A stretch of DNA of 64,000 bases from Romanomermis culicivorax (Eukaryota; Nematoda; Enoplea; Mermithida; Mermithidae). Numbering within the stretch: the first letter of the stretch is position 1; each line of letters starts with the position of its first letter. Positions 45,109-56,600 of the stretch are shown here, one piece after another. Location: assembly GCA_963922205.1 (NCBI GenBank), contig CAWUHX010000074.1, positions 744,001 to 808,000 on the forward strand. The letters run 5' to 3'. The notes beneath the pieces were generated by a model, which saw only the letters and a list, made by a program, of their open reading frames with translations, was not told the DNA's origin and made no database searches. The position numbers were made by a program, and so were the translations under genes.

Positions 45109-45873
45109 TGTAACGACCAGATTCTCTACTGTACTTTACTTGGTCCCAAATGATGGTGATAAGGACAATGAGTATTAAATGAAAGATCCGTCGATGATAT
45201 AAAAATATGCTTTTTGCTTCATAACATGTCCTGCATAAAATGCTTTCACAAAATTTACATAAATCTCAATAAAATCTGTCTTTTTCCGGGTTTTCCTGTC
45301 TTTTATACCGATTCTTGGATCAACGCCCTCACATCATGGGAGGTCTGCTTCTGTCGGCTGGCCTAACCAATCGCTGCTTCGCTTACCTGTTTCTGCTTAC
45401 TGTATGCTCCTTTAGCCACGCCTTTTGCTTTAATTTACTCTTAGTTTCCAGGCTTACATGCCTTTAATCTACAGTATGCTTTATGTTTTTAGTTTTTAGT
45501 TTTTCATGTGTTTTTCAGTTTTCCATGCATTCCTCCTAAATCCTGTGTCTGGGTCGGGGATTCTGTATTTTCTACATGGGCAGGTGTGTTTACGCATCTG
45601 GGGGGGGAATTATTGTACCTATAGAATGTATATTTTCATGTGCATTATGAGGGCCAGGTGCCAATGTGCAAATAATTATGTACGTCTTTAATTGGTTCAA
45701 TGGGGTGTGGGACGATCAAAACAGAGTGCTTCACATAAATTAATGGGAATGTTTGGGTGTGAATTCCAGACACCCTTGAGAGGATAGATTAATAAAATGA
45801 ATTTATACTTAATAATGAATATCACATACTGTACAATCTGTATTTACATTAATGCTTTAGCATGTACGTTACA
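45109..45873 (-). repeat. 5' LTR of the gag-only element
   Basis: Plus strand TGTAACGACCAGATTC...TACGTTACA. The likely primer-binding site (45090-45102) lies just inside it. Confidence 0.8.
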
Positions 45874-46002
45874 TGTGCCTGGTGAAGCAGTCGTTTATCA
45901 TTATTGTACTGTTACCCCTCATATCGCTTATTGTGTTTTCGTCTCCAGGACATCCGGAAATGCATGCTTTGAGACAAGTAAAGGTATAGTGAGAATTGTG
46001 CG

Positions 46003-46165
46003 TTACACGCCTCATAAGCCCAAACGCCTCATAAGCCCATGCGTCTCATTAGCCAAAGTGTCATTATAAGCCCATGCGCCTCATAAGCCCAAACGCCTCA
46101 TAAGCCCATGCGCCTCATAAGCCCAAAAGCCTCATGAGCCTATGTGCCTTAGGAGCCCAATACGC
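46003..46165. repeat. 17-bp minisatellite (CGCCTCATAAGCCCAAA)
   Basis: Nine to ten imperfect units of CGCCTCATAAGCCCA(T/A)G(C) in tandem. It starts immediately after a GCGTTACA that resembles an LTR end. Shorter runs occur at 37060-37090 and 38380-38455. Confidence 0.85.
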
Positions 46166-46832
46166 CATGTCAGCCAAGAAAGCCCTACGCCAACTGAACA
46201 TTAAACATACTGTAATGCAATGTATAGTAGTAGGCTATCATGGTTGAGCCGTTTCATGTTTTAGTTTACTGCTTCGGACATGCAGGGTTTTCGGAACCAA
46301 TTTTAAGACTTAAGGACGATCCCTACAACAACTGTAACTTTGTCTTTTCGAAGCGCCGGGGAACCTGCCCTATACAGCCAACAACAACGATCGGATCGAC
46401 TTTCACCCTCTCTTGCACTTTGCATTGCTTGACATGTTTACCCATTTGTTTGCATTTAATTTCTCTCAACCTAATCGGAACGAGGGTTTTTACACTCGGA
46501 CTTTTAAATAATTTCGTGCAAAATGTATATTTAAAATATGTGAAAACCCACCACCTTCACGCATAACGTCAGAGTTTCTAGAATCTCTAAATGATTTTCT
46601 TGCTTTTCAACACGAGCTTCGAAGGCGAGTACAAAATTCACTGTATCTTCAGAACAGTTTAGTGAAAAATACTATAGCTTGTATATTGGCAGTGGCAACG
46701 ACACCCAAGACAGTAAGTTCAATCTGAAAAGTAATTCCATTAAGCTGAAAACTATTGAACGTATAAAATTCTACAAGGACAATGGTAAGGCTAAAGTGGT
46801 AGAGACACCATTTGTGCTTGTGCATTTTTGAC
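46166..46832. other. Stretch with no recognised gene
   Basis: A 108-codon plus-strand ORF at 46240-46566 has no recognisable domain and is probably chance. No RNA or element ends are seen. Confidence 0.35.
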
Positions 46833-48451
46833 TTGGATTTCCGACGAAACGGAAAACAATCAATTGAATGTAAGTTCGGAACAGAATGCAATTGAGAGAA
46901 CGTGGTTCTGTTGGAGGTTAAGGCCGATGTATAGTCGTCCTGATCCTTAAAAAATGGCCTTTCCTGAATCAGGAAAGCTCGTTCCCTAAATTTTCGATCC
47001 TGACGCAATCCGTAATCCTGAAATCAGGATCGGGACAGCGTTCCTGACCTGATAAGGAAAGGTGTTCCCGATGTCTTCCTGATCACGAAAGGATCGGCTT
47101 TCCTGACGTGGGGAACAAAGTACAAGCCTTCCGTACTTTTTAAGGATCGGGAAAGCTACACGCTATAGTAAATACTCATCAAATGCGTAATGGCTTCAGC
47201 CTGCGCATAATCCTATTTACATTTTCTGGTTATTGGAATGTGAAATGAAGTGAAATTAGCAAAAACTAAGAATTTTCTACCAGATAAGATAGAGTAGTCA
47301 GCTAAGAAATAGATTTTTCATTTTTTTTCCATGAAATATGCGCACTATACGCAAGTGCCATACTTTGCAACTGCAGTGTGTTGTAATACTGTAGCCATGT
47401 TTGTTTACAACAAAACGGCAGATTTGCGGCTTTTGTTGATTGATACCAGCGTTTTTATTTATTAAAAAATTAACTTTCTAAAAAATTAATTAATTTTAAT
47501 GTCAAACTTTATTAATTTAAAAAAATTTAGAATTAAAATATTTAAAATTTAAAACTTAAAAAAACTAAAGTTTAAAATTAGAAAATTTAAACATTTTAAA
47601 TTGAAAGCTTTTTAAATAAGAAAATTTAAAATTGAAAAATTTAAAATTAAAAAATTTAAAATTAAAAAATTTAAAATTAAAAAATTAAAAATTTAAAAAT
47701 TTAAAATTTAAAAATTTGAAAATTCAAAAATTCAAAATTAAAAAATTTGAAATTAAAAAATTTAAAATTAAAAAATTTAAAATTAAAAAATTTAAGATTA
47801 AAAAATTTAAAATTCAAAAATTTAAAATTTAAATATTTAAAATTTAAAAATTTAAAATTTAAAAATTTAAAATTTGAAAATTTAAAATTTAAAAATTCAA
47901 AACAAAAAATTCTAAAATTTTAAAATAAAAACTTTTAAAATTTAAAATCAGAAAAATTAATTAGGGGGGAATTAAAATATGACAAATAAACAAAAAACAC
48001 CGTAAACAAAATAATGTAAATGCATGTATGTAAACATGTACAACGTGAACGAAAACAAAAAAATAATCAGAATAATAAATAAGATCAATAAAATGTATAA
48101 AATCTACTGTCTGGTCGTCTTTATTTATACAACTTACGGATCTCAATATCTAATCTTACTGTAAAATAATTGTCATGTAGTCGTCCTGATCCTTAAATTT
48201 AGGGACGTTAAGGACGACCTTACCTGGTCCTATCCTTTTCTGATCCTTATCGGGTCATGAACTCAGGATTAAGGATCAGGATTACGGATTACTATACATC
48301 GGCCTTTACTGTCAATCGTTTTCCGCAAAATTTCTTATTCCTTCCGACTGACAGCGGATTTTCAAGCTGGAGCTTAAAAATTGAAAAGCTTGAAAAAACG
48401 AAACGGATCGTCAGGCTGTTGACGATCCGTCGGAAAAGGCAAGTCTAAACG
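46833..48451 (+). repeat. Older ~230-bp MITE interrupted by Harbinger-like copy B
   Basis: 46833-46920 plus 48306-48451 together resemble the intact repeat at 50459-50675. The outer ends are GACTTGGATTTCCGACG and the inverse of GACTTGCCTTTTCCGACG. The interruption lies exactly at the TTA duplication of the Harbinger-like element, so the 50.4-kb copy serves as a paralogous empty site. Confidence 0.6.
46921..48305 (-). mobile_element. PIF/Harbinger-like non-autonomous element, copy B (1385 bp)
   Basis: The ends are AGGCCGATGTATAGT, inverted at 48305, with TTA target duplications at 46918-46920 and 48306-48308. The whole sequence is an inverted relative of 9671-11222. That includes the central AT-only repeat (47490-47950) and the conserved CCTGATCCTTAA subterminal motifs. 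It is about 170 bp shorter, mostly in the AT repeat. Confidence 0.75.
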
Positions 48452-49189
48452 GCCCCTCCCTTTTATTCGTTGCATCTACCATTCAAAATATGAGAACAAC
48501 TTTAATTCGTTCGGTCGTCATGAAATTCTGACGTTATCACTCCTGGGTCTATGGAATTTTGAATTACTAAAGTGCAAGTCATGTTGTAAAAACATTTATT
48601 TATGAACAACAACAAATTAACATAAAAGTTTCGAAGGTGATTGCGATCATTTTTACAGCCCGATATTTTCCGAAAGTTTACTTTTTTTGAGCAGATCAAC
48701 ATATAAAAACTACCATTTGAATCAGTGCAAAAATTTCCCAAAGATTCGGTCTGCCATTGTAAAATATTTCTCTGAATGATTTGTTGATCTATTATTTCTG
48801 ACCACGACATACAGTAAACTGCATCTCGAAAACGTATCGGGACCACAGGTGAACAGGAATTTGAGCGACGAACGAGGCCGATTCATTCTTTTTTAACAGC
48901 AAAAATTTATCATTTATCACATAAATGCTCTCCGAATGAACTATTCGGAGTATCTCCTGGTAGCTAAAAGCGGCGTTTTTTGCGATTACAGATCGACCAC
49001 CGTGGGATTTTGAACACCCTGTTCTGGCCATAATCATTGTATAGTTGTTCGTTCAGTTGTTTTTTGACCCAAATAGTTTACGAAAATCTGAAAAAATACT
49101 ATATTCAGTTGAATATTCAGGGCAAAAAAGTTCATGAAGTGGAATACAGTAATCGGAGCACATATATCAAGTATCGAATTCTTGTGTTT
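48452..49189. other. Stretch with no recognised gene
   Basis: Minus-strand ORFs at 48502-48846 and 48792-49037 have no recognisable domain or clear splice pattern. No RNA or element ends are seen. Confidence 0.35.
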
Positions 49190-50305
49190 GACGGTACCGA
49201 TACATTAGAGCGCGGGACAATAGAGAACGGACATTAGGGCGCAGGTACATTAGAGCGCGGACAATAGAGGACACAGATATAAGAGCGCAGGACAATAGAG
49301 TGCAGGGACATTAGAGCGCAGGACAATAGAGCGCATGGACATTAGAGCGCAGGACAATAGAGCGCGGGACAATGGAGCGCAAGTACATTAGAGCGCAGGA
49401 CAATAGAGCGCGGGACAATGGAACGCAAGGACAATAGAGCACAAGGACTATAGAGCGCAGGACAATAGAGCGCAGGACAATAGAGCGCGAACGTTAGAGC
49501 GCAGGGACATTAGAGCGCGGACATTAGAGCGCAGAGACATTAGCGCGCAGGACAATAGAGCGCAGGACCATAGAGCGCAGGTCAATAGAGCGCAGGGACC
49601 AAGTTAGATTAGAGCAAAATGAAAAAATGAAAATAATGTGAAAAATTACATTTCAGCCCGGAAATGCTTTCTTTAAATTTTTTCGTGTCTCTGAAGAAGT
49701 TCAGGTCAAAGCCAAAGCATTTTTCCACCATGGAGCATTTTTTCAAAAGTTGCGAAAGACACAAAAAATCGCAGATATTTTACCTTTGAACCTTCGAATA
49801 AAATTGTTTCATTTTATTTTCGAATTCATTTTGAATTTCTAACCGGCATTCAGAATCACACACACAGTTTTTTGTCAGCTTTTGAAAACTTTGTCAGCTT
49901 AAAAAATAAAGCTGTTTGCTTAGTATTCTTTTTTCAATTTCAAAAACAATTTAAGATTCGCATTCATTGCAGATCACGGAAAGTTGGCTAAAATTTTTTC
50001 GAACCAATAGATGCGCCCTAATGTCCCTGCGCTCTAATGTCCGCGCTCTGTTGTCCCTCCGCTCTATTGTCCTGTGTCCTAAAGTCCGCGCTCTAATGTC
50101 CCTGCGCTCTAATGTCCGCGCTCTAATGTCCGCGCTCTATTGTCCTGCGCTCTAATGTCCCTGCGCTCCATTGTCCTGCGCTTTAGTGTCCCTGCGCTCT
50201 ATTGTCCTGTGCTCTAACGTCTCTGCGTTCTAATGATCGCGCTCTAATGTCCCTGCGCTCTGATGTCCGCGCTCATTTGTCCCGCGCTCTAATGTCCGGT
50301 CACGG
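49190..50305. mobile_element. Foldback element with tandem-repeat arms
   Basis: The left arm (49190-49602) is ~28 tandem units of about 14 bp (GGACAATAGAGCGCA / GGACATTAGAGCGCA). The right arm (50010-50305) is the same unit inverted (TGCGCTCTAATGTCC, TGCGCTCTATTGTCC). A ~400-bp AT-rich loop without repeats lies between. The outermost bases are also inverted (ACATTAGAGCGCGGGACAA at both ends). The architecture matches foldback (FB/Galileo-like) elements, whose terminal repeats are internally tandem. No ORF of note is in the loop, and the target duplication is unclear. Confidence 0.7.
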
Positions 50306-50458
50306 TGCTCGACAATATGGTATTTTTTACATACATATAAAATACAAACTTTTAACATACATATAAAACTTTTCAATTTCTACAATATACCCTTCCTCTG
50401 ATGACGTCAAACATCATCCCCGTTTCACACAATTCTGAAAAGAATAAAGGGTTATATA

Positions 50459-50675
50459 CTTGCCTTTCCGATGGTCGAAACGGAACGGAATGCAATCGAC
50501 ACAACGTAACCGAACGAACGGGAAATTTTCGTTCCGTTCGGTCCGGTTGAAGTTTACCGTCGGTCGTTTTCCACAAAATTGCAGTTATCCTGTCCGACCG
50601 AAAGTGGATTTTCAGGCTGAACGTTTCAAACTATTGGCGATCGGTTCCGTTCCGTTCCGACGAAAAAGGCGAGTA
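50459..50675. mobile_element. Small MITE (~215 bp), intact copy
   Basis: The left TGCCTTTCCGATGGTCGAA and the right end, inverted, CGCCTTTTTCGTCGGAA form terminal inverted repeats rich in CGGAACGGAA. Its middle corresponds to the site in which Harbinger-like copy B sits at 46.9 kb. It lies just beyond the PDF-receptor stop codon and may fall in its 3' UTR. Confidence 0.55.
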
Positions 50676-50699
50676 TGAATGACCCTTAAGAATTTTCAT

Positions 50700-53600
50700 C
50701 TAAAAATTACTTGTCACTATGCCGTAAGTGTGCGATTTGCCGAAGATCTGGTTGTCGCTGCTGGACGATGATTTCTTGAATTTTTCGAAAAATTTATACG
50801 TCGACGGATGGTGATGGTCGCTGGCGGCAGATGCCGCCGCTGTTATGAACGGTTTCATTTCTATATCCAAGCTAGCGTTCCTAGCCAACGTCGAACTGCG
50901 ACCGATGACGGCGTTATTATTTGTCGAAGCGGTCAGCGTCTTTATAACAGCCGTTTTCAGACCACCGCCTATCGCCGCGCGCTTTGACACCGTCTTCGTT
51001 TCGTCTTCTGGCGGAGACATGATTACCTATGAGGTTATTAAATAGAATAAATACAGATAAACGCCTCTCTAAAAAATCAACCAACAAAAGGTGAGCTAGT
51101 CCTTTCCATCCTGCTCCACAAGCGACCGGGAAAAATGGTAACTCAGGACACGGTTTCGGATTTTACCCCAAAAATTCTTGAATACGGATCCGAGAATCAA
51201 AAGCTTCCGATCCATGCGATCGAAAACTTCTATGTTCTAAAAAGCAGTAAGTTGGATGTCAATCGATAGAATTCTTTCAGATCAATTCAAAAATAGGAAT
51301 TATCTCTGGATGGTAAGGGAAATGTTTCGAGAATTTCACTTGAACTCCACCGCAATTTCCCAATGTCAATGCAGGAACCCGACAATGTATTTTTAGATTT
51401 TCTCAAGTAATGGCGCAAAGCTTGTTGATTTTGTTGTCTATATCTCCTGCGACTACGTTTTCAATTATGTTTGTCAACTACATTTAGATTAAATGATGCT
51501 GGAAACACTGACCTGAACTGAAACAAATGAACCAAATTTCATATTAACAAACCTACACATGTTTGTTTACTCAGTACACATAAATTATATCACTCATTTT
51601 ATATTTTAATTGCTCATTTATCACAAAATCATAAACATATTTTGCTTATCGATTGTTCATTCAATTTACAAAATTTTTCATCAGGATCATCTTCTCCAGC
51701 AAAATTTGTCAATACCTCGTCTATAAAAAATTAGAGATTATCAAAATCTTCGAATCCGTGAATTAGTCCCGTGAAAAATCTCATTTCTTTCCAGTTTCAA
51801 GAATTGGGAGGTGATCCCCGTTACGACGATTCAGCCACCTTTCAACTCAGCCACCTGTGTTGATTTGTCCAAAATGTTTTTCCATGGAGTGTTGATTCTG
51901 CCACCAAATATTTCCAGCCACTTTTCTTTTTCTTCGTAAAAAATTAATTTTTCGTTTTTATTTTACTACTAACGCAATTTCTCAAAATTTGGAATGTTCA
52001 ATGGGGAGGTGCCTTCAGAAGAATGAATATAAAATAAACGTGTCTTCAATAGGATAAATCTGAAAAACTTTGTGCAGTAAATCATAGGTGGCGCGATAGC
52101 GTCAACTTATAATATACTTGGCCCCTGAATTTCATGTCCCCCCCTCTAGAGCCAAAACGGTAAGGGCTAGAACCTTCGGGTTTTTTGCATAATATCGGGC
52201 ATAGGGGCAAACTAAGGGGTGCCTTTTAACATTTCACCTCTATCTGCAAATGGTGCTCGGTGGGGCCCCAAAAACATGCAAAAAACGCACTTTTTGAGGC
52301 AACCCAGTTCCACCATGCCCAGCAATGGGTGTGGCATATCCAAGCTTCATACTTCGGCCTGAGCATCTTGGGGGGTGCAATCTCGAATGCGATTTTTTAT
52401 TTTTTTAAAATATGATCCCAATTCAATTATAAGTCCCGGGAAACGCGAAATTCACCAATTTTGTTATATAATATATACGGCTTCAAAAAAAATAATTTTT
52501 TGCTGCATGATGCACTACTAATTTTTTGCAGTTTCAATTGAACCGGAAGCCTTATTGGGATTTTTGGGCTGTATGGGTTTTCGACCATTGGGAATTCGAT
52601 AGACGCGGTCACTTTACACGAAAAATTATCCCGAATGTAAACAAGCGTGTTTCCGTGACTTTTCAGTGAGGGGAGTTTTTGACCGCGGGGAATTCAATAG
52701 ATGTGGTCACTTGACACAAAAAAATTATCCCGGGTGTAAACAAGCATATTTCCGTGATTTTTTTGTGGAAGGGGTTTTCGACCGCGGGGAATTTCATGAA
52801 TGTGATCACTTTACACAAGAAATTATACCGGGTGTAATCAGGCGTTTTTTCCTGATTTTTTTGATGGAAGGGGTTTTCGACCACGGGAATTTGATGAAAG
52901 CGATTACTTTACACAAAAAATTATCTCGGGTGTAAACAAGCGTATTTTCGAGATTTTTTAGTGGAAAAAGTTTTCGACCTTGGAGGATCTAATGCATGTG
53001 ATCACTTTACACAAAAAAATTATACCGGGTGTAGACAGGCGTATTTTCCTGATTTTTTGATGGCAGGGGTTTTCGACCACAGGAATTTCATGAATGCGAT
53101 TATTTTACACAAAAAATTCAGGTGTAAACAAGCATATTTTCGTGATTTTTTGGCGGAAAGTGTTTTTGACCATCGGGAATTTGATGAATGCCATCACTCT
53201 ACTTGAAAAATTATTTCGGGTGCAAACAAGGGTATTTCCGTGATTTTTCGGTGGAAGGGGTTTTCGACCACAGGAAATTTGATGAATGCGATCACTTTAC
53301 TTAAAAAATTATCCCAGGTGTAAAGAAGTGTATTTTCGTAATTTTTTTGGGGGAAGGGTTTTTGAGCATACCTGTAAGAGGTCCGACCAGTTGGGGGGGG
53401 GGGTCGAAAAAAGTCGAAATTTTTCCCCAAAAAGGCCAAAAAACATACTTTTTTGCAAATTTTTTCAATTTTTTCCAAACTGGGGGGGGGGGTTGGGTAT
53501 ACGGTTAGCCAAGTTGGGGGGGGGGTCCCCCCCTAACCCCCCCAATTACAGGTATGTTTTTGAGTACGAAGAATTTGATAGATGCGATCAATTTACACAA

Positions 53601-56600
53601 AACATTATTCCTTGTGTAAACAAGCCTATTTTCGTGATTTTTTTGTGGAAGGGGTTTTCGACCATGGGGAATTTAATGAATGCGATCACTTTACACACAA
53701 AACTATATTGAGTGTATTTCATATGTATTTCTGCGATTTTTGAGGAGAGAGGTTTTTGACCATGCGGAATTCAGTGGACACAATCACTTCTCACAAAAAA
53801 ATTGTTCTGTGCGTAATTAAAACAAAGGTATTTCTCCAGTTTTTTGGCTTGAGGGGTTCTTGTTTACGGGGAATTTAATGGAAATGGTCACTTTACACTC
53901 TGTTTTACAACGTGTTTTAAGTTCTATGCGGTTTAAACACCTTTTACTTTCACCGAAAGTGAGGATTCGTAGCTTTAAGATTTTTTATTGTTTCTTTGGT
54001 ATGAAGATGACCAACTTTAAAACTTCAATGCGCCTCTATGAAGGTGCGCTTCTATGAAGTCTCTTCTATGAAGCTTCTATGAAGTCTATTCATGGTTGAG
54101 GCCCACTAAAAAGAGGTGAACTAGTTTATTAGAAAATGCCCCTATGGGGCAGAAAAAAAAGAATATACTTGCTTGAATAGTTGCCAAGCTAGAAAAAGAA
54201 CTGGACTAGATTTTTGAGAACTTGGGTTGGAGTTGGAAAAAATTCACATTTGTTATATTGGATTTTCATTTTCTCAAAAAAAATTTTCCATGTCTGTGAA
54301 AAAGTATATTCTGCTGCTGAGTGCATCAACACACTTTCCAACCAAACATGTGGATCTCCGAAACTTTGAGGAGAGTACAGGGCTGGACCTTGGTTTTTCG
54401 ACGTTTTTTGAGACAAAAAATTCAAAAAAAGTTGACAAAAAAATTTTTTTCATAACAAATTTTCCCCAGTTTCAAAACCATTGGGGTAGTTTTTACCCCT
54501 ATGTCCTCCCTCACATATGTGTGCTTCTAACTGCGTTGAACTTTTTTGCTAAATTTAATGTCAATAAAACAGGAATCAACTGTGGAAAAATGGCATATAA
54601 AATTCCACTAAGCTTTTTTAGAAAAAAAGCTATAGCATAAAGTCTTCTTAGAACTAAATCGATTGTGTAAGATATGTTTAATTCACTCATTTTATATAAG
54701 GTATCACATAGAATTCACTCTGTAAGTTCTACTGATTACAAGCTATAAACAGATTTATTGTCTTCTATTTAACTATTCGATAAAATAGCATCATTCACAG
54801 TTTTTGGATTTAAACTGAAATTAGCAGAAAGAGCGCTTTTTGTGGGATTAGAGACGGGAAGCAACACCCATCTCTGTCGCTCTGGTCCTGCTTTCAAAAA
54901 AGTCTTACTGTTGCCGTGGGAGTGCTAGTAGAGTCGGGGAGAACCAGGTAGGGGGTTTGGCGCACATCCCTAATATAGGCACGGCTGAATCAGGCGCATT
55001 TTTGTATGCTTTACATTTGCAGATCCGTGCACAATGACTGTAACCAAGGCTCAGTTACACTGAAGGGGTCTGAGCTCAAACTCAAGATAATCTCGAACAA
55101 AAAAGCAACTCGGTTTGATCTCAAGTTCGGTATGATTGATATGTCATCAGGATTATAACGAGCTCAATTTCGAGATTATCTCCAACTGGGGCTGTCAGGT
55201 TGCACTAACATTTTCATATAATTTTCTTATCTCTAATGCAAATAAATATAAAAATGTCTGCAATTCTCAAACTCGAACTTACACCTCAGTAGTAGTTAAT
55301 CCTGAAGTGAGTATTGTTTGTGCACTGGAAGAGAATAATTTGGACATTGCGATTAGCTCAAACTCAGGATCAGCGATTTAATCCCGATGTTGAGATTATC
55401 CTCATGTTGGGTTAGTGCAACCAACCTCACGTTTGTTTATAGTTCTGAAAACGACTATAATATGCCTGCCTCACTATTTTCAGCCAGTGTGAGAGGCAGA
55501 AGTTTTGAATCGGTCGGGAGTTAGAGAGCTATTGATTCACCATTTCTTTACATTTGAAATTATGTGCATATAATTTTCATATAGAAAAATTTTGCTCTAG
55601 TTAATGCCAGGGGAAGGAAAAAATGTACGATGCTGCAGAATATACTTTTTCACAGACATGGAAAATTTTTCTTGAGAAAGAATGAAAATCCAATATAACG
55701 AAAGTGAATTTTTTCCAACTCCAACCCAAGTTCTCAAAAATCTAGTTCAATTCTTTTTCTGGCTTGGCAACTATTCAAGCAAGTATATTCTTTTTTTTCT
55801 GCTCCATAGGGGCATTTTCTAATAAACTAGTTTCGATATTGCTTCATGTGCTTTAGGGCGTGTAGTTTTTTATTCCGAAAAAAGTCAGAGGACAGGTAAT
55901 TATGGAGAAGTTAGAGAATACTTCGAATGTGTGAGCTGTCGAAATCAGGATGTTGAAGGTTAAGCTGACCTCTGAATCAGGGATTTTTTCTGTGTAGTGC
56001 GGATTTTTTCGGGGTCGTGCGGAAAATTTTTGGAGAGCTTTCCGCCGGAACGGAAACGTTTTAATGATTTTAGTGGCTTCTAATGGTGGGGCGGAAATTT
56101 TTCTGTCCGAGTTCTGCAAGATGCGGAACGACCGTTGTGGAAAAAAACCATGCTCTGAACACCTGAATTTTCAAAGATCTTCAAATTCCACATCCTCAAA
56201 ATCTTCTTAAAATCAGGACAACGTGTCGGCATAAAATGAATATTTGCAGTGGATTTCAGTCAGACCTCATCTGTCCCGGAATTGAGCTAGTCGACTCTTC
56301 ACCCTGATAAATTCTTTTGTTGCAACTTTCAAGCATTTCCCTAATTCTTTCATCTGAGCATGTTCACAGTTAATATCTGATCCTACCTTACTGCAAATAT
56401 ACACATTTGTATTGTATATTTGAGTGACGTAAGAGAAGCAACAACAACATATTTTCATCCAAATTACGACGACTACGGAAATGAGAATATGAAGTTGCTC
56501 TATGGGTGAATTTGAGTTGGTTTGTTGTCAAGCTGTGAATAATGTTCCGTCTTGCTTTCTTCACACTTGTTTTTTGAAATCAATTTTCCACGTTTTTCTC

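Larger units (their letters stand above)
41977..45873 (-). mobile_element. Small LTR retrotransposon with only gag remnants (3.9 kb)
   Basis: LTRs at 41977-42745 and 45109-45873 (TGTAA...TTACA) flank a 2.36-kb interior. On the minus strand a purine tract GGAAGGAGGGAAA abuts the 3' LTR, and TGGTGACCGTACC lies 6 nt inside the 5' LTR as a likely primer-binding site. The interior holds gag remnants only; no RT or integrase is seen. The LTRs differ at many positions, so this is older than the 12-23 kb element. No clean target duplication was found. Confidence 0.8.

Noticed and set aside
46240-46566. 108-codon ORF as a gene
   Set aside because: Composition and lack of motifs or splice context suggest chance.
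48502-49037. Minus-strand ORFs as further PDF-receptor tail or a transposase
   Set aside because: No domain, no matching splice phase, and the receptor frame already ends at a stop at 50700.
49190-50305. CRISPR-like array
   Set aside because: Units are contiguous ~14-bp tandem repeats without unique spacers, arranged as inverted arms in a eukaryotic genome.
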